Below are positions 57,004 through 64,000 of a DNA stretch of 64,000 bases, one piece after another (the stretch's first letter is position 1; every line of letters starts with the position of its first letter). Location of the stretch: positions 161,901,465 through 161,965,464 of the forward strand of contig CP136068.1 of NCBI GenBank assembly GCA_032622095.1, given 5' to 3'. The notes beneath the pieces are model-generated. The model did no database searches. It was not told the origin of the DNA and saw only the letters and a list, made by a program, of their open reading frames with translations. This DNA comes from Siphonodentalium dalli. Taxonomy: Eukaryota > Mollusca > Scaphopoda > Gadilida > Siphonodentaliidae. The translations under genes and the position numbers were made by a program.

Positions 57004-57410
57004 CAAGCTTGCAAATAATGTGTCTGTCATTTGCAGAATGATGCCCCAGAGGGTGATATTAGTGACTCTATGCCACAAGGCGGGCTAGCGTCACCAAAAC
57101 ACCCTCTGGGAACCTCATTCGCTTTGGCCTCATGCAGCATCTATGGGAGACCTAGGATCAGATTGAGTTCGCCAGTTGAAGTTGGTGCTGTTCACCCATT
57201 AGTCACTTGCGATTATGCATTTTATCTTCTGAAAATTAGGGGACTTCCAAGAAGGATAACAAGTAATTAAAATAATGTTAATTTGAGACTATAGATACTT
57301 CCCAGAAGATGATGCATAAGAAAAATTAGGTCCCCAGAGGGATAGCATCACTAAACCTACCCTCTGGGGACCTCATTCTGCAAATGACAGACCCACTATA
57401 TGCAGGTTTG
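57004..57410. mobile_element. Family M element, long form, copy with 7/8 target duplication
   Basis: CAAGCTTGCAAATAATGTGTCTG starts it, and it ends 'gacccactatatgcaggtttg'. Flanks CCGACACT and CCAACACT agree at 7 of 8. The interior matches the other long forms loosely ('atctatgggagacctaggat', 'ggtgctgttcacccattagt'). Confidence 0.75.
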
Positions 57411-57529
57411 CCAACACTGCGTAAGATTTGATTGTAAGAAATAAATCTTGTTTCGATTAAGCTTATGGGTTATACCCGACTTTTTTGAAGACACATTACA
57501 TCCGTACACAAAATGTGTATACCTCTTGT

Positions 57530-57665
57530 TTGTTTGTTCGTTCGTATATACCATATTACTTTTATACTCAACATGTGTTCACCCCACGTCTGTTCATTCA
57601 CATTATGTGTTCACCCCGTCTCTGTTCATTCAAATTATGTGTTCCTCGTTATTTGTTCAATCATG
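57530..57665 (+). repeat. About 30-bp imperfect repeat, 4 copies
   Basis: 'tgttcattca', 'aattatgtgttcaccccgtc' and similar units repeat. The 438-codon frame through here into the next array has no biological support. Confidence 0.7.
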
Positions 57666-57795
57666 TTTAATAAAACTCTTATAAAAAACTATGCATTTAA
57701 CCGAATCTCCGCCATTGCTTATTGGTCTATTTGGTGCACATATACTAATTGCTTGGCATCTTTTCATAAAGTTCTTCAACTAAAGTTATTTAAGA

Positions 57796-60700
57796 TTAAA
57801 GACACCTACGTATGTCCCGATCCGGTTAAAGACACCTACGTATGTCCCGATCCGATAAAAGACACCTACGTATGTCCCGATCCGGTTAAAGACACCTACG
57901 TATGTCCCGATCCGATAAAAGACACCTACGTATGTCTCGATCCGATAAAAGACACCTACGTATGTCCCGATCCGGTTAAAGACACCTACGTATGTCCCGA
58001 TCCGAGTAAAGACACCTACGTATGTCCCGATCCGATTAAAGACACCTACGTATGTCCCGATCCGGTTAAAGACACCTACGTATGTCCCGATCCGACTAAA
58101 GACACCTATGTATGTCCCGATCCGGTTAAAGACACCTACGTATGTCCCGATCCGACTAAAGACACCTATGTATGTCCCGATCCGATAAAAGACACCTACG
58201 TATGTCCCGATCCGGTTAAAGACACCTACGTATGTCTCGATCCGATAAAAGACACCTACGTATGTCCCGATCCGGTTAAAGACACCTACGTATGTCCCGA
58301 TCCGAGTAAAGGCGCCTACGTATGTCCCGATCCGATTAAAGACACCTACGTATGTCCCGATCCGGTTAAAGACACCTACGTATGTCCCGATCCGACTAAA
58401 GACACCTATGTATGTCCCGATCCGGTTAAAGACACCTACGTATGTCCCGATCCGGTTAAAGACACCTACGTATGTCCCGATCCGGTTAAACACACCTACG
58501 TATGTCCCGATCCGGTTACAGACACCTACGTATGTCCCGATCCGGTTAAACACACCTACGTATGTCCCGATCCGGTTACAGACACCTACGTATGTCCCGA
58601 TCCGGTTAAAGACAAATACGTATGTCCCGATCCGATAAAAGACACCTACGTATGTCCCGATCCGATTACAGACACCTACGTATGTCCCGATCCGGTTAAA
58701 GACAAATACGTATGTCCCGATCCGGTTAAAGACGCCTACGTATGTCCCGATCCGATTACAGACACCTACGTATGTCCAGATCCGAGTAAAGACACCTACG
58801 TATGTCCCGATCCGAGTAAAGACACCTAAGTATGTCCCGATCCGAGTAAAGACACCTAAGTATGTCCCGATCCGATTAAAGACACCTACGTATGTCCCGA
58901 TCCGGTTAAAGACATCTACGTATGTCTCGATCCGATAAAAGACACCTACGTATGTCCCGATCCGATTAAAGACACCTACGTATGTCCCGATCCGATTAAA
59001 GACAAATACGTATGTCCCGATCCGGTTAAAGACGCCTACGTATGTCCCGATCCGACTAAAGACGTCTACGTATGTCCAGATCCGATTAAAGACACCTACG
59101 TATGTCCCGATCCGATTAAAGACACCTACGTATGTCCCGATCCGAGTAAAGACGCCTACGTATGTCCCGATCCGGTTAAAGACACCTACGTATGTCCAGA
59201 TCCGATTAAAGACAAATACGTATGTCCCGATCCGACTAAAGACACCTACGTATGTCCCGATCCGATTAAAGACGCCTACGTATGTCCCGATCCGATTAAA
59301 GACACCTACGTATGTCCCGATCCGATTAAAGACGCCTACGTATGTCCCGATCCGACTAAAGACGCCTACGTATGTCCCGATCCGGTTAAAGACACCTACG
59401 TATGTCCCGATCCGGTTAAAGACACCTACGTATGTCCCGATCCGATTAAAGACACCTACGTATGTCCCGATCCGATTAAAGACGCCTACGTATGTCCCGA
59501 TTCGACTAAAGACGCCTACGTATGTCCCGATCCGGTTAAAGACACCTACGTATGTCCCGATCCGATTAAAGACACCTACGTATGTCCCGATCCGATTAAA
59601 CACACCTACGTATGTCCCGATCCGATTAAAGACGCCTACGTATGTCCCGATCCGACTAAAGACGCCTACGTATGTCCCGATCCGGTTAAAGACACCTACG
59701 TATGTCCCGATCCGATTAAAGACACCTACGTATGTCCAGATCCGGTTAAAGACATCTACGTATGTCCCGATCAGATTACAGACACCTATGTATGTCCCGA
59801 TCCGATTAAAGACACATACCTATGTCCCGATCCGATTAAACACACCTATGTATGTCCAGATCCGATTAAAGACACCTACGTATGTCTCGATCCGATAAAA
59901 GACATCTACGTATGTCCCGATCAGATTACAGACACCTATGTATGTCCCGATCAGATTAAAGACACCTATGTATGTCCCGATCCGATTAAACACACATATG
60001 TATGTCCCGATCCGAGTAAAGACACCTACGTATGTCCCGATCCGGTTAAAGACACCTACGTATGTCCCGATCCGATAAAAGACACCTATGTATGTCCCGA
60101 TCCGATTAAACACACCTATGTATGTCTCGATCCGATTAAAGACACCTACGTATGTCCCGATCCGGTTAAAGACACATACGTATGTCCCGATCCGATAAAA
60201 GACGCCTACGTATGTCTCGATCCGACTAAAGACGCCTACGTATGTCCCGATCCGGTTAAAGACACCTACGTATGTCCCGATCCGATTAAAGACACCTACG
60301 TATGTCCAGATCCGATTAAACACACATACGTATGTCCAGATCCGGTTAAAGACATCTACGTATGTCCCGATCAGATTACAGACACCTATGTATGTCCCGA
60401 TTCGATTAAAGACACATACCTATGTCCCGATCCGATTAAACACACCTATGTATGTCCAGATCCGATTAAAGACACCTACGTATGTCTCGATCCGATAAAA
60501 GACACCTACGTATGTCCAGATCCGATTAAACACACATACGTATGTCCAGATCCGGTTAAAGACATCTACGTATGTCCCGATCAGATTACAGACACCTATG
60601 TATGTCCCGATCAGATTAAAGACACCTATGTATGTCCCGATCCGATTAAACACACATATGTATGTCCCGATCCGAGTAAAGACACCTACGTATGTCCCGA

Positions 60701-63700
60701 TCCGGTTAAAGACACCTACGTATGTCCCGATCCGATAAAAGACACCTATGTATGTCCCGATCCGATTAAACACACCTATGTATGTCTCGATCCGATTAAA
60801 GACACCTACGTATGTCCCGATCCGGTTAAAGACACCTACGTATGTCCCGATCCGGTTAAAGACACCTACGTATGTCCCGATCCGGTTAAACACATATACG
60901 TATGTCCCGATCCGATTAAAGACACCTACGTATGTCCCGATCCGATTAAAGACACCTATGTATGTCCCGATCCGATTAAAGACACATACGTATGTCCCGA
61001 TCCGAGTAAACACACCTACGTATGTCCCGATCCGAGTAAAGGCACCTACGTATGTCCCGATCCGATTAAAGACAACTATGTATGTCCCGATCCGATTAAA
61101 GACACCTACGTATGTCCAGATCCGATTAAATACACATACCTATGTCCCGATCCGACTAAAGACACCTATGTATGTCCCGATCCGACTAAAGACACCTATG
61201 TCCCGATCCGATTAAAGACACCTACGTATGTCCCGATCCGATTAAAGACACCTACGTATGTCCCGATCCGACTAAAGACACCTATGTATGTCCCGATCCG
61301 ATTAAACACACCTACGTATGTCCCGATCCGATTAAAGACACCTACCTATGTCCCGATCCGATTAAACACACCTACGTATGTCCCGATCCGACTAAAGACG
61401 CCTACGTATGTCCCGATCCGGTTAAAGACACCTACGTATGTCCCGATCCGATTAAAGACACCTACGTATGTCCCGATCCGATTACAGACAACTATGTATG
61501 TCCCGATCCGATTACAGACACCTACGTATGTCCCGATCCGATTAAAGACACCTACGTATGTCCCGATCCGGTTAAAGACACCTACGTATGTCCTGATCCG
61601 ATTAAACACACCTACGTATGTCCCGATCCGACTAAAGGCACCTACGTATGTCCCGATCCGATTAAAGACACCTACGTATGTCCCGATCCGACTAAAGGCA
61701 CCTACGTATGTCCCGATCCGATTAAAGACACCTACGTATGTCCCGATCCGACTAAAGACACCTACGTATGTCCCGATCCGACTAAAGGCACCTACGTATG
61801 TCCCGATCCGATTAAAGACGCCTATGTATGTCCCGATCCGATTAAAGACACCTACGTATGTCCCGATCCGGTTAAAGACACCTACGTATGTCCCGATCCG
61901 ATTAAAGACACCTACGTATGTCTCGATCCGATTAAACACACCTACGTATGTCCTGATCCGATTAAACACACCTACGTATGTCCCGATCCGATTAAAGACA
62001 CCTACGTATGTCCCGATCCGGTTAAAGACACCTACGTATGTCCCGATCCGATTAAAGACACCTATGTATGTCCCGATCCGATTAAAGACGCCTACGTATG
62101 TCCTGATCCGATTAAACACACCTACGTATGTCCCGATCCGACTAAAGGCACCTACGTATGTCCCGATCCGACTAAAGGCACCTACGTATGTCCCGATCCG
62201 ACTAAAGGCACCTACGTATGTCCCGATCCGACTAAAGGCACCTACGTATGTCCCGATCCGACTAAAGACACCTACGTATGTCCCGATCCGATTAAAGACA
62301 CCTACGTATGTCCCGATCCGGTTAAAGACACCTACGTATGTCCCGATCCGGTTAAACACACCTACGTATGTCCCGATCCGATTAAAGACACCTACGTATG
62401 TCCCGATCCGGTTAAAGACACCTACGTATGTCCCGATCCGATTAAAGACACCTACGTATGTCCCGATCCGATTAAAGACACCTACGTATGTCCCGATCCG
62501 ATTAAAGACACATACGTATGTCCCGATCCGGTTAAAGACACCTACGTATGTCCCGATCCGATTAAAGACACCTACGTATGTCCCGATCCGGTTAAAGACA
62601 CCTACGTATGTCCCGATCCGATTAAAGACACCTACGTATGTCCCGATCCGATTAAAGACACCTACGTATGTCCCGATCCGGTTAAAGACACCTACGTATG
62701 TCCCGATCCGATTAAAGACACCTAAGTATGTCCCGATCCGATTAAACACACCTACGTATGTCCCGATCCGATTAAACACACCTACGTATGTCCCGATCCG
62801 ACTAAAGGCACCTACGTATGTCCCGATCCTACTAAAGACACCTACGTATGTCCCGATCCGACTAAAGACACCTACGTATGTCCCGATCCGATTAAAGACA
62901 CCTACGTATGTCCCGATCCGGTTAAAGACACCTACGTATGTCCCGATCCGATTAAAGACACCTACGTATGTCCCGATCCGATTAAACACACCTACGTATG
63001 TCCCGATCCGAGTAAAGGCACCTACGTATGTCCCGATCCGATTAAAGACACCTACGTATGTCCCGATCCGATTAAAGACACCTACGTATGTCCCGATCCG
63101 ACTAAAGACACCTACGTATGTCCCGATCCGATTAAAGACAAATACGTATGTCCCGATCCGATTACAGACACCTACGTATGTCCCGATCCGATTAAAGACA
63201 CCTACGTATGTCCCGATCCGACTAAAGACACCTACGTATGTCCCGATCCGATTAAAGACACCTACGTATGTCCCGATCCGAGTAAAGACACCTACGTATG
63301 TCCCGATCCGATTACAGACACCTACGTATGTCCCGATCCGATTACAGACACCTACGTATGTCCCGATCCGGTTAAAGAGGCCTACGTATGTCCCGATCCG
63401 GTTAAAGAGGCCTACGTATGTCCCGATCCGAGTAAAGACACCTACGTATGTCCCGATCCGATTACAGACACCTACGTATGTCCCGATCCGATTAAAGACA
63501 CCTACGTATGTCCCGATCCGGTTAAAGACACCTATGTATGTCCCGATCCGGTTAAAGAGGCCTACGTATGTCCCGATCCAAGTAAAGACACCTACGTATG
63601 TCCCGATCCGATTACAGACACCTACGTATGTCCCGATCCGATTAAAGACACCTACGTATGTCCCGATCCGGTAAAAGACACCTACGTATGTCCCGATCCG

Positions 63701-64000
63701 GTTAAAGAGGCCTACGTATGTCCCGATCCGATTAAACACACCTACGTATGTCCCGATCCGATTAAAGACACCTACGTATGTCCCGATCCGACTAAAGGCA
63801 CCTATGTATGTCCCGATCCGATTAAACACACCTACGTATGTCCCGATCCGGTTAAAGACACCTACGTATGTCCCGATCCGACTAAAGGCACCTATGTATG
63901 TCCCGATCCGATTAAACACACCTACGTATGTCCCGATCCGGTTAAAGACACCTACGTATGTCCCGATCCGACTAAAGGCACCTATGTATGTCCCGATCCG
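57796..64000 (+). repeat. 30-bp minisatellite, about 207 copies, runs past the window end
   Basis: The unit is 'gattaaagacacctacgtat' plus 'gtcccgatcc'. A five-letter slot after 'gatcc' varies among ggtta, gatta, gacta, gagta and gataa. Other variants are gac/cac/ggc/gag, acc/gcc/atc/aaa and ccc/ctc/cca. A 4-bp loss near 61200 shifts the phase. Longer repeats of many units are visible, for example 59761 onward reappears from 60361. Frames of up to 796 (plus) and 857 (minus) codons are open only because 30 is divisible by three. Variation hits first and second codon positions freely. Confidence 0.97.

Noticed and set aside
57786..63919. Very long open frames (up to 857 codons) with repeated RLKTPTYVPI, KDTYVCPDPV or NRIGTYVGVF
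   Set aside because: The unit is 30 bp, so an open unit stays open. Several frames on both strands are open together, there is no proper start or splice context, and changes hit first and second codon positions freely. It is satellite DNA.

Overview
This is repeat-dominated DNA from an animal nuclear genome, probably a marine invertebrate. Canonical GT-AG introns, a degenerate TTAGGG telomere-type tract, hAT-, piggyBac-, Helitron- and mariner-like short elements and dozens of minisatellites all point that way. There are no bacterial-style operons, ribosome binding sites or CRISPR arrays. I cannot name the species. Almost all long open frames lie in minisatellites whose unit length is a multiple of three (21, 30 or 33 bp), so stop-free frames follow from arithmetic rather than selection.

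The only protein gene I can defend is at about 42.5-45.5 kb. A TATA box at 42525 and a probable 5' non-coding exon precede two coding exons (43531-43822 and 45014-45486). Together they encode a 254-residue secreted protein. It matches, feature by feature, the propeptide of activin/inhibin-type TGF-beta ligands: signal peptide, CxxC pair, amphipathic helix, FEF-type arm strand, CxxC, basic loop and a closing RPxLEIEF strand. It then stops where the mature cystine-knot ligand should begin. It therefore looks like a stand-alone TGF-beta prodomain. Its own splice-site regions are duplicated inside its introns: the acceptor twice, and the exon end plus donor about seven times.

Layout. 0-7.5 kb: old dispersed repeats, a 33-bp array (1789-3012), a telomere-like tract (3763-4262) and a mariner-like element. 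8.1-12.6 kb: two Helitron-like elements joined head to tail, then three fold-back elements bounded by TTAA. 14.4-19.5 kb: a transposon with a 9-bp target duplication inside a 56-bp array, and an hAT-type element with an 8-bp duplication carrying a decayed BED finger, followed by a 44-bp array. 21.2-23.8 kb: a large hairpin, then a transposon with two others nested in it. 24.2-28.9 kb: four consecutive minisatellites. 29.6-31.4 kb: piggyBac-like short elements with 70-bp palindromes. 33-42 kb: arrays, palindromic elements, a Helitron-like element and a 35-copy, nearly uniform 30-bp array inside a transposon. 45.6-57.4 kb: more arrays and short elements. 57.8-64.0 kb: a 30-bp array of about 207 copies with higher-order structure that runs off the window.

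Two themes link these parts. Many arrays can be traced to a segment of a dispersed transposon that also occurs once elsewhere in the window. Several unrelated hairpin-type families have all used TTAA as target.
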